From the NCBI RefSeq assembly GCF_900323885.1, contig NZ_OOHJ01000018.1, positions 2,033,001 to 2,097,000 on the forward strand: a stretch of 64,000 nt of DNA. Reading direction: 5' to 3'. Source of the stretch: [Actinomadura] parvosata subsp. kistnae (GTDB lineage Bacteria > Actinomycetota > Actinomycetes > Streptosporangiales > Streptosporangiaceae). The notes beneath the pieces were generated by a model. The model was not told the origin of the DNA. It searched no databases and saw nothing but the letters and a program-made list of their open reading frames with translations. Numbering within the stretch: position 1 is the first letter of the stretch; each line of letters begins with the position of its first letter. Below, piece by piece: positions 8,909 to 16,018 of this stretch. A program made the position numbers and the translations under genes.

Positions 8909-9184
8909 TCACCCGGCGACCAGCTGCGCAGAGCCTTTCGGCACGGCGCCCGGCGGGCCTGCCCCGCCGGTCACCGCCGGGCCCGGAAGCAGCCGGAAGA
9001 ATCGGTCCAGGCCGGTGCGGTGCAGCAGCCGCGCACCCCGGCCAGCACCAGTCGACCGCCGAGCTCGCGCACCCGCGCCGATCAGCGCGCCCACGCCTTC
9101 AAAGTCGCAGAACGCCAGCCGTGACAGATCCGCCACCGCTGCGGCGAGCCGGCCGACCAGGACGTGATCCGCCTCCCGGATCTA
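8909..9184 (-). pseudogene. STAS-domain (anti-sigma factor antagonist-like) remnant
   Basis: A minus-strand frame open from about 9184 to 8909 reads ADHVLVGRLAAAVADLSRLA, then FCDFEGVGALIGAGARARR and LDRFFRL. This matches the STAS core, where a beta strand ends in a D-S/T-S-G-V motif; here the phosphoacceptor serine region is DFEGV. A TAG precedes the fragment, so the N-terminal part is missing and the piece is best seen as a remnant. Based on motif likeness only. Confidence 0.5.
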
Positions 9185-9456
9185 GCCGGCGGCGGTCGTG
9201 GTGCGCAGCCCACCCCGCAGGCCCATCACCGGGCAAACCGCCGAATGCCACACCACGATCGCCAGCCCATCCCCCCGCCCCTGATCGCACCCTCGATCTT
9301 GACTTCCATCTTGATCCTGGTCGTGCTCGCTCATCGCCATCACCTCGCCCCCGGCCCTGCCCGCCTCTCACGTCGATCATGTGGCGGGTGCGGAGGTGGG
9401 CTAGATTTCCTAACATCCCAAGAGGCGGATCCACGAGGGCAGTGCAGGACGAGCAC

Positions 9457-9738
9457 ATGTATGGCAAGCGGCGCCGCACCCTCACCCGCCTTGGCTGCAC
9501 CACCACAACGTCCGGCTCAGATGAACACCCACCAGCCACCGACGCTCCTTCGTGCCCTTCCTCGCCAAGGACACCAGCAGAGATCGCACGGCCAAGCGAC
9601 CAGCAGCCGACCGCATCGCAGGTGCGGGCGTGGGCTCGTGAACATGGACTGCCGATCGCCGATTGCGGCGGACTCCGCCCTGAGATCCGGGAAACCTGGC
9701 ATGCCGCCGCCGACATCGCGCCAGGGGAGAATCCCTGA
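9457..9738 (+). CDS. small protein with Lsr2-like C-terminal domain, probably degenerate
   Basis: 93 residues from ATG 9457. The C-terminal part QVRAWAREHGLPIADCGGLR followed by PEIRETWHAA aligns by eye with the Lsr2 DNA-binding domain (xVRxWAxxNGxxVSDRGRIPxEVxxAYxAA). The family's RGR minor-groove-binding core is replaced by CGG, so AT-rich DNA binding would be lost. The first ~55 residues are Thr/Pro/Ser-rich and unlike Lsr2. Lsr2-type domains are common on actinobacterial islands. It could be a true short gene or a decaying one. Confidence 0.45.
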   Translation: MYGKRRRTLTRLGCTTTTSGSDEHPPATDAPSCPSSPRTPAEIARPSDQQPTASQVRAWAREHGLPIADCGGLRPEIRETWHAAADIAPGENP

Positions 9739-9846
9739 CTTTGCGGAAACCGCAGAAGGGTGCCGGCCATCGACCAGAGTGAAGCTCGGCCACCAGTTAC
9801 GCTGGAGGTGCAACTCAAGCGCCGCGACGGAGGGAGGCGAGCGACG

Positions 9847-10092
9847 GTGAGCGTGGACCTCGAACACGAGCCCATTCATGACCTCGCCCGCCGGGTCATC
9901 CGGCTGGCCGAGGAAACCCAGTACGCCGCTCAAGTGCTCGAACGCCGCCTGGATGCGCTGGAACGCCGCTCCGAAGCCGCCGGCAGGGCCGAACGGATCT
10001 TGAGCATCGCCGCCGGCATGCGGACCCACCTCGGTCGAGACCGACTGTCTGTTGATGATCTGTACGATCCGGACACGGGTCTTCCCGCGTGA
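9847..10092 (+). CDS. VapB-type antitoxin
   Basis: 81 residues from GTG 9847, supported by GGAGGGAGG 9 bp upstream. MSVDLEHEPIHDLARRVIRL gives the short ribbon-helix-helix-like N-terminus, and the C-terminal RDRLSVDDLYDPDTGLP matches the toxin-wrapping tail of Rv0623-like (PSK) antitoxins. Its stop overlaps the vapC start by 4 bp (GTGA), the usual translational coupling of vapBC operons. The partner toxin is frameshifted, so the antitoxin appears orphaned. Confidence 0.8.
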   Translation: MSVDLEHEPIHDLARRVIRLAEETQYAAQVLERRLDALERRSEAAGRAERILSIAAGMRTHLGRDRLSVDDLYDPDTGLPA

Positions 10093-10477
10093 TCATCGAC
10101 TCCAGCGCCATCATTGCCGTCATCAACGGTGAGCCAGAGGCCATCCCATTCGCTCACACCATCGCGCAAACGTATGTCGTATTTCGGCCGTCAACTACGT
10201 CGAAGCGGCCATCGTGGCGGACAACCGTGGTGAGGCCATGCGCAACGCCTTCGACACGCTCGTTGATGAGATGGGCCTCATCATCGAGCCGGTGACACCC
10301 CATCAGGCCAGGATCGCCCGCCAGGCGTACCAGACCTACAGCAAGGGCAACAACTCCAAGGCCAAGCTCAACATGGGCGACTGCTTCGCCTACGCTCTCG
10401 CCAAAGACCTCGACCAGCCCCTGCTCTTCAAAGGCGAGGACTTCCCGCACACCGACGTCACCCCCGCACAGCCCTGA
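10089..10477 (+). pseudogene. VapC PIN-domain toxin, frameshifted
   Basis: GTG 10089 opens MIIDSSAIIAVINGEPEAIP, a PIN-domain N-terminus with the first acidic residue. Around 10170-10180 the frame is lost. One base off, the protein continues as ISAVNYVEAAIVADNRG (second acid), then NMGDCFAYALAKD with the remaining PIN acids, to the stop at 10477. One missing base restores a normal ~130-residue VapC. The RNase is therefore probably inactive unless this is a sequencing error. Confidence 0.85.
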
Positions 10478-10640
10478 CAGTAAGAGGATGACATCCCTCC
10501 CGTGGTTGCTCATCGGATGCTCGTCGGCCCCTGATACGGCATAACACTGGGCGGCATTTCCGGACATTTTGAGTGCGGGCAACCGATGACATCGCGGCAC
10601 AAGAGAACACGATTCGGTAGTGTGCGGCATTGAGAACTGC

Positions 10641-10689
10641 GACTTTTAATCCGTAGGTTCCGGGTTCGAGCCCCGGGCGCCCTACCACT
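10641..10689 (+). repeat. attR core: 49-bp direct repeat, right copy
   Basis: Identical to 4816-4864 in tRNA-Lys. Upstream of it the resemblance to the tRNA stops after a few bases (CTGC-GACTTT versus CTGCGGACTTT), so this is only a 3' fragment, not a second tRNA gene. It marks the right end of a ~5.9 kb integrated element. Confidence 0.93.
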
Positions 10690-10756
10690 TCACACCCGCG
10701 AGGCGGGGGATGGCCGCGTTCATGCTCAGGTCCTGGTTGGTGAGGATGACGGTGGT

Positions 10757-11738
10757 CTAGATCGTTGATGTGAAATTCGCTGATCGTCTGCGGGCACAGC
10801 GAAGGGCGTCCAAGATCGGTTTGTGAAGACTGAGCTGGACGCCCTTCTGACGGCACTCTACGTTTATCTGGACGATCATGTGATGCCTTCGCGGGAACGG
10901 CCTCGCAAACGAGGTCGACCACCGGTACTGACCTCGGCCGAGGCGGTGGTCGTGGCGGTGGCGCAGGTGCTGCTGCGATGCGACCAGGAACGCTACTGGT
11001 TACGAACTGCAGCGGCCAGGATCGGCCACCTGTTCCCGCGACTGCCATCCCAGGCCGTCTACAACCGGCAGCTGCGCGATCTGGGCCCGCAGATGTCGGC
11101 GGCGGCATCGTGGATAGCCCGCCAGGTTCCGACCTGGCACGAACCGCTGCGGTTGATGGACGGCACGCCGATCCGCTGCGGAGCATCGCGCGTGACGGTC
11201 AACCGATCCGGCCTGGGCGAAATCGCCGGATACGGCATGGATAAGTCCCACCACGCCTTCTATTGGGGTGCCAAGCTGATGCTCATCACCACCGCCGACG
11301 GCGCGGTGACCGGCTTCAGCCTGGCCTGCCCCAAAGAGCTCGACGAACGCAAACAGGCCCTGCACCTGCTGCACGTCACCGAGATCGCGCCCGCACCATG
11401 CCCGATCGTGTGCGACAAGGGATTCGCCGGCGCCGGCATCGAGAAAGCCGCCGCTGACCTGGGCCACCCGCTGATCCGGCCGAACCGCCAAGACGAGCCT
11501 GGGCCTGCCCTGCCCTTTCCCGGCTGGCTACGCCAACGCATCGAAGCGATCATCTGGACCCTGAAGAACCAACTCGGTCTCGAACGCCACAACGCCCGTA
11601 CCACCGACGGCCTCTGGGCCAGGGTCAGCCAGCGCATCCTCGCACTCAACGCCGCCATCTGGCACAACTGGAACACTGGCGCGCCAGTGAAACGATCCCT
11701 GATCTCCTACGACCACTGATTTCACATCAGCGATCTAG
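10757..11738 (+). mobile_element. insertion sequence (IS5/IS982-like), ~0.98 kb
   Basis: Terminal inverted repeats of 20 bp: CTAGATCGTTGATGTGAAAT at 10757-10776 and its inverse at 11719-11738, with one mismatch. The palindromic CTAG at both outer ends could be the repeat terminus or a 4-bp target duplication of the YTAR type used by IS5 elements. One transposase gene fills the element, and its stop codon overlaps the right inverted repeat. The single intact frame suggests a recent insertion. Confidence 0.88.
10823..11719 (+). CDS. DDE transposase, IS982/IS5-like
   Basis: 298 residues. The DDE pieces are visible: LMDGTPIRCGASRVTVNRSG (first Asp), PIVCDKGFAGAGIEKAAADLG (second Asp) and LKNQLGLERHNARTTDGLWA (Glu in the helix). 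The layout YGMDKSHHAFYWGAKLMLIT resembles IS982-family transposases, while the CTAG ends resemble IS5; family placement is therefore left open. The frame is complete, so the enzyme may be active. Confidence 0.88.
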   Translation: MKTELDALLTALYVYLDDHVMPSRERPRKRGRPPVLTSAEAVVVAVAQVLLRCDQERYWLRTAAARIGHLFPRLPSQAVYNRQLRDLGPQMSAAASWIARQVPTWHEPLRLMDGTPIRCGASRVTVNRSGLGEIAGYGMDKSHHAFYWGAKLMLITTADGAVTGFSLACPKELDERKQALHLLHVTEIAPAPCPIVCDKGFAGAGIEKAAADLGHPLIRPNRQDEPGPALPFPGWLRQRIEAIIWTLKNQLGLERHNARTTDGLWARVSQRILALNAAIWHNWNTGAPVKRSLISYDH

Positions 11739-11801
11739 CCCTTGGTGGGGGACATGTCCAGCTCCCTCCAGTAGCTCGTGCTCGTCGTGATCAGCGGGCT
11801 G

Positions 11802-12299
11802 TCATCGGCGCACCATGACCCAGTGCTGGTCGCTGCCGGAACGGCCGCACGTCGCCGCGGAGATCTGCCACGGACGCCGCACATTGTGGTGCAGGCACAG
11901 GTCGCGCAGGTGCTTCCATCTGATCTGGACGACTGTGTCCCACACGCCCTCCTTGACCACGGGGAAGGTGAACTGCTGGCGTTTGTCGTCGCTGCACCGG
12001 CCCACCTGCACCGCGGTGCCCTTGGGGGCGCCCAGGCAGTACGTGCGCCCGCGGTACGTGACGGCGAGCTGGGAGCGGGCGGTGCGCTTCCACAGATAAC
12101 CGTCGAACGTCGTGGACGGGCAGTAGTTCGCCTGGGCGCGGAAGCCCAGTTTGGCCGGGGTGTGGTCCGCGGCGTAGGTCAGGCAGCGGTCGTCGTTCTT
12201 GATGAGGTAGGTCTTCGGGGCGGCCAGGGCGGGGGCAGGGACGAGCGCGGCGGGGATGGCCAGGGCGAGGACGGCCGCGACCGTTGATCGTCTGCTCAT
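11802..12299 (-). CDS. secreted beta-trefoil (ricin-lectin-like) protein
   Basis: 165 residues from ATG 12299. A Sec signal peptide is clear (MSRRSTVAAVLALAIPAALV ending PALA-AP). The mature part has repeated Q/W-containing strands: KNDDRCLTY, YCLGAPKGTAVQVGRCSDDK, DLCLHHNVRRPWQI and SGSDQHWVMV. Paired cysteines and QxF/HW motifs fit a ricin-B-like beta-trefoil, usually carbohydrate binding. Function in the cell is unknown. Confidence 0.6.
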   Translation of the reverse strand: MSRRSTVAAVLALAIPAALVPAPALAAPKTYLIKNDDRCLTYAADHTPAKLGFRAQANYCPSTTFDGYLWKRTARSQLAVTYRGRTYCLGAPKGTAVQVGRCSDDKRQQFTFPVVKEGVWDTVVQIRWKHLRDLCLHHNVRRPWQISAATCGRSGSDQHWVMVRR

Positions 12300-12368
12300 G
12301 GCACGGCATGCTACGACGATCATCCGGCCACGGGGTCGTTCTCCCCGCCTTAGGGCAGACTGGTCGCC

Positions 12369-12827
12369 ATGCGGCGCGGGCGACTCATCACCATCATCGG
12401 GGCGATCTTCGCTGTGGTCGGGCTCGTGCTGGTCTCCGTCGCCGTCACGCTGGCCGTCACGACCGCGAGCTTCCTGGGCTCCGCCGAGCGGGTCGACGGC
12501 GTCGTGGTCGAGATGACCGCGAAGACCTCCACGAGCCGGGACTCCCACGGGCGTACGCGCGAGAGCGTCTCGTGGTATCCGACCGTGGAATTCAGCGTCG
12601 ACGGCAGGCGCCACTCGTTCCGGAGCTCCACCGGTACGAATCCGCCGATGTACGAGAAGGGTGACGTCGTGCCCGTCGCCTACGATCCGGGCGACCCTTC
12701 CGACGCGGTGATCGCGGCGTTCTGGCCGGCGTTCCTCGCCCCCTTGATCGTCGGCGGGCTGGGCGTGTTGTTCACGCCGGTCGGTGTGGTGCTGTTCGTC
12801 AAGGGGCGCCGGTCGCCTGCCAGGTGA
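12369..12827 (+). CDS. DUF3592 membrane protein
   Basis: 152 residues: N-terminal hydrophobic helix (LITIIGAIFAVVGLVLVSVA), an extracytoplasmic domain with WYPTVEFSVDGRRHSFRSST then YEKGDVVPVAYDPGDPSDAV, and a second helix near the C-terminus. This is the standard DUF3592 layout; no biochemical role is known. It is convergent with the downstream manA-like gene, with 8 bp between stops. Confidence 0.85.
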   Translation: MRRGRLITIIGAIFAVVGLVLVSVAVTLAVTTASFLGSAERVDGVVVEMTAKTSTSRDSHGRTRESVSWYPTVEFSVDGRRHSFRSSTGTNPPMYEKGDVVPVAYDPGDPSDAVIAAFWPAFLAPLIVGGLGVLFTPVGVVLFVKGRRSPAR

Positions 12828-12835
12828 CGGCCTGG

Positions 12836-13786
12836 TCAGGCGGGCGCTGAGAGGCGGATCGCCTCCACTTGGCCGTCCAGCAGGACCGGGCCCGCCGCGT
12901 ACGGGACCAGCAGCGTGTCTCCCCTCCGCAGCAGCAGGTCGTCCTTCTCGCCCAGGAGGCGGCCCTGTCCGGCCACCACGACCAGCACGCTGAAGCCGCG
13001 GTCCAGGCGCTCGCCGCCACGCACGCGGCGGGCGGTGAAGAACTCGTCCGCGGTTTCGGGGAGCAGCCGTTCCGGGGTGCCGCGCAGGTCGGCGAGGCGG
13101 GCCGGCGTCCAGGCGCGGCGGTCGACGCACCGCAGGGCCAGGTCGTAGCCGAGGCCGAGGTGGCCGCCGTCGAGGCCGAAGCCCTCGTACTCCAGCAGCA
13201 CCGAGAAGTCGGTCGGCTCCTGGACCTCGACCAGCAGGATGCCGTCGCCGATCGCGTGCGGCAGGCCGGCCGGGCAGAGGATCGTGTCGCCGGACGTGAC
13301 CGGGATCTTGTTGGTGGCGGCGAGCATCGCCTCGGTCTGCTGCCCGGCCACCCAGCCGGCCAGCTCGGCGGCCTCCACGTCGCGGGCGAAACCCAGATGG
13401 ACGTACGCGCCGGGCCGCGCGGAGACGATCACCCACGCCTCGGTCTTCCCGTACGGCGAGGCGAGGTGCGCGGTGGCGAAGCGGCGGTCGGGGTGCGCGT
13501 GCAGGGGCAGCCGCTGGCCGGCGTCGAGCAGCTTCACCAGCACGCCGGTGTCGGTGCGCTCCGGGCCGAGCCACCAGCGCGGGTCCGCGGCGATCGCCTC
13601 GGCCAGCACGCGGCCGTCGGCCAGGGTGGACAGCCCGGACGGGGCGAGCCCGAACCTGGGGGTCACCGACCCCACCCAGTCCTCCGGGCGGTCGGGCAGC
13701 GCCGCCACGTTGCGGAACGCGGCGATCCGCCCGGCGCCGCGGTAGAAGGTCTCGGGCTGGTTCGCCGGTAGCACCTCGACGGTCAT
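12836..13786 (-). CDS. manA: mannose-6-phosphate isomerase-type (class I) enzyme
   Basis: 316 residues of a cupin-type phosphomannose isomerase. Zinc and active-site motifs are present: LPLHAHPD, the YGKTEAWVI segment with the conserved Glu, and GLPHAIGDG. It would interconvert mannose-6-phosphate and fructose-6-phosphate, or act on a related sugar phosphate. It is the last gene of the sugar operon, and its ATG (13786) overlaps the kinase stop by 4 bp. The preceding kinase ends in a 33-bp repeat array, so this start lies immediately after the repeats. The true substrate depends on the sugar imported by the ABC system. Confidence 0.85.
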   Translation of the reverse strand: MTVEVLPANQPETFYRGAGRIAAFRNVAALPDRPEDWVGSVTPRFGLAPSGLSTLADGRVLAEAIAADPRWWLGPERTDTGVLVKLLDAGQRLPLHAHPDRRFATAHLASPYGKTEAWVIVSARPGAYVHLGFARDVEAAELAGWVAGQQTEAMLAATNKIPVTSGDTILCPAGLPHAIGDGILLVEVQEPTDFSVLLEYEGFGLDGGHLGLGYDLALRCVDRRAWTPARLADLRGTPERLLPETADEFFTARRVRGGERLDRGFSVLVVVAGQGRLLGEKDDLLLRRGDTLLVPYAAGPVLLDGQVEAIRLSAPA

Positions 13787-15114
13787 CGGTGTCCCTTCAT
13801 GGCCTCATTCGGTGAGGAAGCCGGTCCCTTCATGGCCTCACTCAGTGAGGAAGCCGGACCCTTCATGGCCTCACTCAGTGAGGAAGCCGGACCCTTCATG
13901 GCCCCGCTCAGTGAGGAAGCCGATCCCTTCATGGTGGCCAGTTCGGCGAGGAAGCCGCCGACGAACGTGTCGCCGAGCCCGACGGTGGTCGGGTTCTGGA
14001 CGTCGAGGGCGAAGCCGGGGACGCAGTCCACGGTCGCCCCCATGCGCGAGCGCAGCGCCGCCGCGAAGGCGACCGACTCGGGCCGCCGGGGCAGCCGGCG
14101 CAGACGTTCGACGTCCTCCTCGGTGAAGGTGTCGCCGTGGCAGTAGCGGGTGGCGGCCATGACGGTGCCGGTGTCGAGGGCGCCGGCGTAGTCGCCCACG
14201 CCGAGCGCCGCGGCCCAGTACTTGGTGTGCAGCACCAGCGTCGGCACCGGGATGAGCTGGTGCACCGCCGTGAGCGCCCGCGCGACGTCCTCGGCCGAGA
14301 GCAGGTCGACCGGCCGTCCGAGGTACGACTGGAGCTCGTCCTCGTTCAGCCCGTACACGTCGATCACGTCGAGCAGTTCGTCCCGGACGCGGCGGCTGAA
14401 GGCGGGCTCGTGGTAGGCCGCGTCCTCGAAGTAGGTCACCGCCGTGGGCGGCAGCCGCCGCATGTGCTCCTTCAGGGTGGTGAGCCGGTCACCGAGCTCC
14501 GCCTCGTCGCGCATGGCGTTGAACCCGGAGATCAGGAAGACGTCGGCCTCGCTCAGCCGGTCGCCGAGGTCGCCGGTGAGCAGCATGGCGGCGTTCGCCG
14601 GGTCGTTGACGTAGATCAGGCGGTTCGGGAACGGCGCGGCGATGTCGATGTCGCCGGCCCGGACCCGCAGGCCCTGGTCGTACTGGACGATCAGGTGGGG
14701 GTGGAAGGTGTCCCCGGCGCCGCTGCTGACGTACGCGCAGTCCGCCGGCAGCAGCCGGCGGAACGTGTCGTTGACGCTGACCAGGTGCAGCGTGGACGGC
14801 ACGCCGAGCCGGCTCATCACGATCCCGGCCCGCACCGAGGTGCCGCCGAGGGTCTCCCGGTACGGGAACCGGCTCGCGAAGGCCGGCAGCGCCGGGGCGG
14901 CGGCGACGAAGTGTTCGCCGCCTCCGCCGCGGGCGACGTACCCGAGGATCGACACCACGAGGTCCCGCTCGCTGGTCACGGTGGCCGGTGACGTCAGCTC
15001 CGCGGCCGCGATGCGGTATTCGGCGACAAGCTGTTCCAGGACGCCGGCGGTGAGCTTCAACTCGTGGTCGACGCAGCCGCCCAGCCCCAGGATCACCCGA
15101 GAAGCGTCGGCCAT
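13783..15114 (-). CDS. ADP-dependent sugar/phosphofructo-kinase family enzyme with repeat tail
   Basis: 443 residues, ribokinase fold. Early GGTSVRAGIVMSRLG, mid-protein FLISGFNAMRDEAEL and the C-terminal catalytic TTVGLGDTFVGGFLAEL (GxGD with the catalytic Asp) indicate the ADP-dependent phosphofructokinase/glucokinase branch rather than simple PfkB. After ELATMKG the protein continues as four near-identical 11-residue units (MKGPASSLSEA), a tail without family counterpart. ATG 15114 lies 1 bp after the aldolase stop. It probably phosphorylates the imported sugar or its phosphate ahead of the aldolase. Phosphoryl donor and substrate are inferred only. Confidence 0.8.
   Translation of the reverse strand: MADASRVILGLGGCVDHELKLTAGVLEQLVAEYRIAAAELTSPATVTSERDLVVSILGYVARGGGGEHFVAAAPALPAFASRFPYRETLGGTSVRAGIVMSRLGVPSTLHLVSVNDTFRRLLPADCAYVSSGAGDTFHPHLIVQYDQGLRVRAGDIDIAAPFPNRLIYVNDPANAAMLLTGDLGDRLSEADVFLISGFNAMRDEAELGDRLTTLKEHMRRLPPTAVTYFEDAAYHEPAFSRRVRDELLDVIDVYGLNEDELQSYLGRPVDLLSAEDVARALTAVHQLIPVPTLVLHTKYWAAALGVGDYAGALDTGTVMAATRYCHGDTFTEEDVERLRRLPRRPESVAFAAALRSRMGATVDCVPGFALDVQNPTTVGLGDTFVGGFLAELATMKGSASSLSGAMKGPASSLSEAMKGPASSLSEAMKGPASSPNEAMKGHR
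13793..13935 (-). repeat. 33-bp tandem repeats inside the kinase 3' end
   Basis: Four units start at 13793, 13826, 13859 and 13892, and the start of a fifth is at 13925. Two units are identical (CCCTTCATGGCC followed by TCACTCAGTGAGGAAGCC) and the outer ones differ at a few positions. Each unit holds the near-palindrome CTCACTCAGTGAG, so the mRNA could form repeated hairpins just ahead of the manA start. All units are in frame and add MKGPASSLSEA per copy. Confidence 0.95.
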
Positions 15115-15115
15115 G

Positions 15116-15979
15116 TCAGTAGAGGGAGCCCTTGCCCGCGGCGCCGAACAGCTCGATCTTCTCGGCGGCGACCACCTTCATGGCCTCGATGCAGGCGGGC
15201 TGGATGGCGTTCGGCTCGCGCACCTTCGGGTCGTCGCCCAGCACCTCGCGCATCTTGTCGTGGTAGGCGACCTTGATGTCGGTGGAGATGTTGATCTTGT
15301 TGATGCCGATCTGCGCCGCCTCGCGGATCTCGTCGTCCGGGTTGCCGGAGCCGCCGTGCAGCACGAGGGGGATCCGCACCCGGCTCTTGATCTCCTTGAG
15401 CAGGTCGAGCTTCAGCTCCGGCTTGAGGTGGGCCGGGTAGAGGCCGTGGAAGGTGCCGATCGCGACGGCGAGGCTGTCCACGCCGGTCTGCTCGACGAAC
15501 GTGACCGCGTCGTCGGGGTCGGTGTAGATGATCTCGGCGGCACCGGCTTCGGCGTAGCTGTCGTTCCCGCCGATCGTGCCGAGCTCGCCCTCCACCGACA
15601 GGCCGAGGACGTGCGCGGTGTCGGTGACCTTCTTGGTGATCGCGATGTTCTCCTCGAACGGCTTCAGCGACCCGTCGATCATCACGGAGGTGAACCCGTA
15701 CCGGATCGCCTGGAGGATCTGCTCATAGGTGGCGCCGTGGTCCCAGTGGATCGCGATCGGGACGCTCGAGTTGTGCGACCGCTCGGCGATGCCGGTGATC
15801 ATCTCGGGGCCGATGTGCCGCACCTCGTCCGGGTGGATCCCGACGATCAGCGGCGCGTTCGTCTCCTCGCTGATCTCCACGATGCCCTTGAACATCGCCC
15901 AGTCGCTGATGTTGAAGGCGGGCACGGCGAAGCCGTGTTCGTTGGCGACGTCCAGGATCGCCTTGCCGGTCGTCAGCAT
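15116..15979 (-). CDS. class II ketose-bisphosphate aldolase (KbaY/GatY/Fba family)
   Basis: 287 residues. Family motifs: VPAFNISDWAMFKGIVE, AIHWDHGATYEQ (zinc His and catalytic Asp), SVEGELGTIGG, and LVLHGGSGNPDDEI followed by INKINISTDI (phosphate binding). It would cleave or form a ketose-1,6-bisphosphate, giving dihydroxyacetone phosphate. It lies between the ABC permeases and the kinase in one operon, so it probably cleaves the sugar bisphosphate made there. AAGGAG lies 11 bp upstream of ATG 15979. KbaY/GatY (tagatose) and Fba cannot be told apart by eye. Confidence 0.88.
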   Translation of the reverse strand: MLTTGKAILDVANEHGFAVPAFNISDWAMFKGIVEISEETNAPLIVGIHPDEVRHIGPEMITGIAERSHNSSVPIAIHWDHGATYEQILQAIRYGFTSVMIDGSLKPFEENIAITKKVTDTAHVLGLSVEGELGTIGGNDSYAEAGAAEIIYTDPDDAVTFVEQTGVDSLAVAIGTFHGLYPAHLKPELKLDLLKEIKSRVRIPLVLHGGSGNPDDEIREAAQIGINKINISTDIKVAYHDKMREVLGDDPKVREPNAIQPACIEAMKVVAAEKIELFGAAGKGSLY

Positions 15980-16018
15980 GTAGGTGTCGTCTCCTTATTG
16001 CGTGCTGGGTATGTGTCG

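Larger units (their letters stand above)
10684..11801 (-). pseudogene. C-terminal tail of an unknown gene split by the insertion sequence
   Basis: Right of the IS, the minus strand reads DDSPLITTSTSYWRELDMSP then TKG. Left of the IS it reads TTVILTNQDLSMNAAIPRLA then GVKW and a stop lying in the att repeat. Dropping the IS brings the two pieces together (with a few junction bases unresolved) into one coherent ~45-residue C-terminus. No N-terminal part is present; the frame begins just after the stop of the gene at 11802. I do not recognise the family. It shows that before the island arrived this gene's end abutted the tRNA-Lys. Confidence 0.55.

Noticed and set aside
10641..10689. Second tRNA-Lys gene
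   Set aside because: Only the 3' part is present; there is no acceptor 5' strand or D arm, so it is the att copy.
11802..13574. Single 590-codon minus-strand gene across the ricin-like, DUF3592 and manA regions
   Set aside because: The first part is antisense/out-of-frame to manA and DUF3592; the signal peptide at 12299 marks the true start of the small secreted protein.
12836..15979. Complete inositol or tagatose pathway
   Set aside because: The marker genes (iolB/C/D/E, agaS, lacD) are absent, so naming the sugar would be guesswork.
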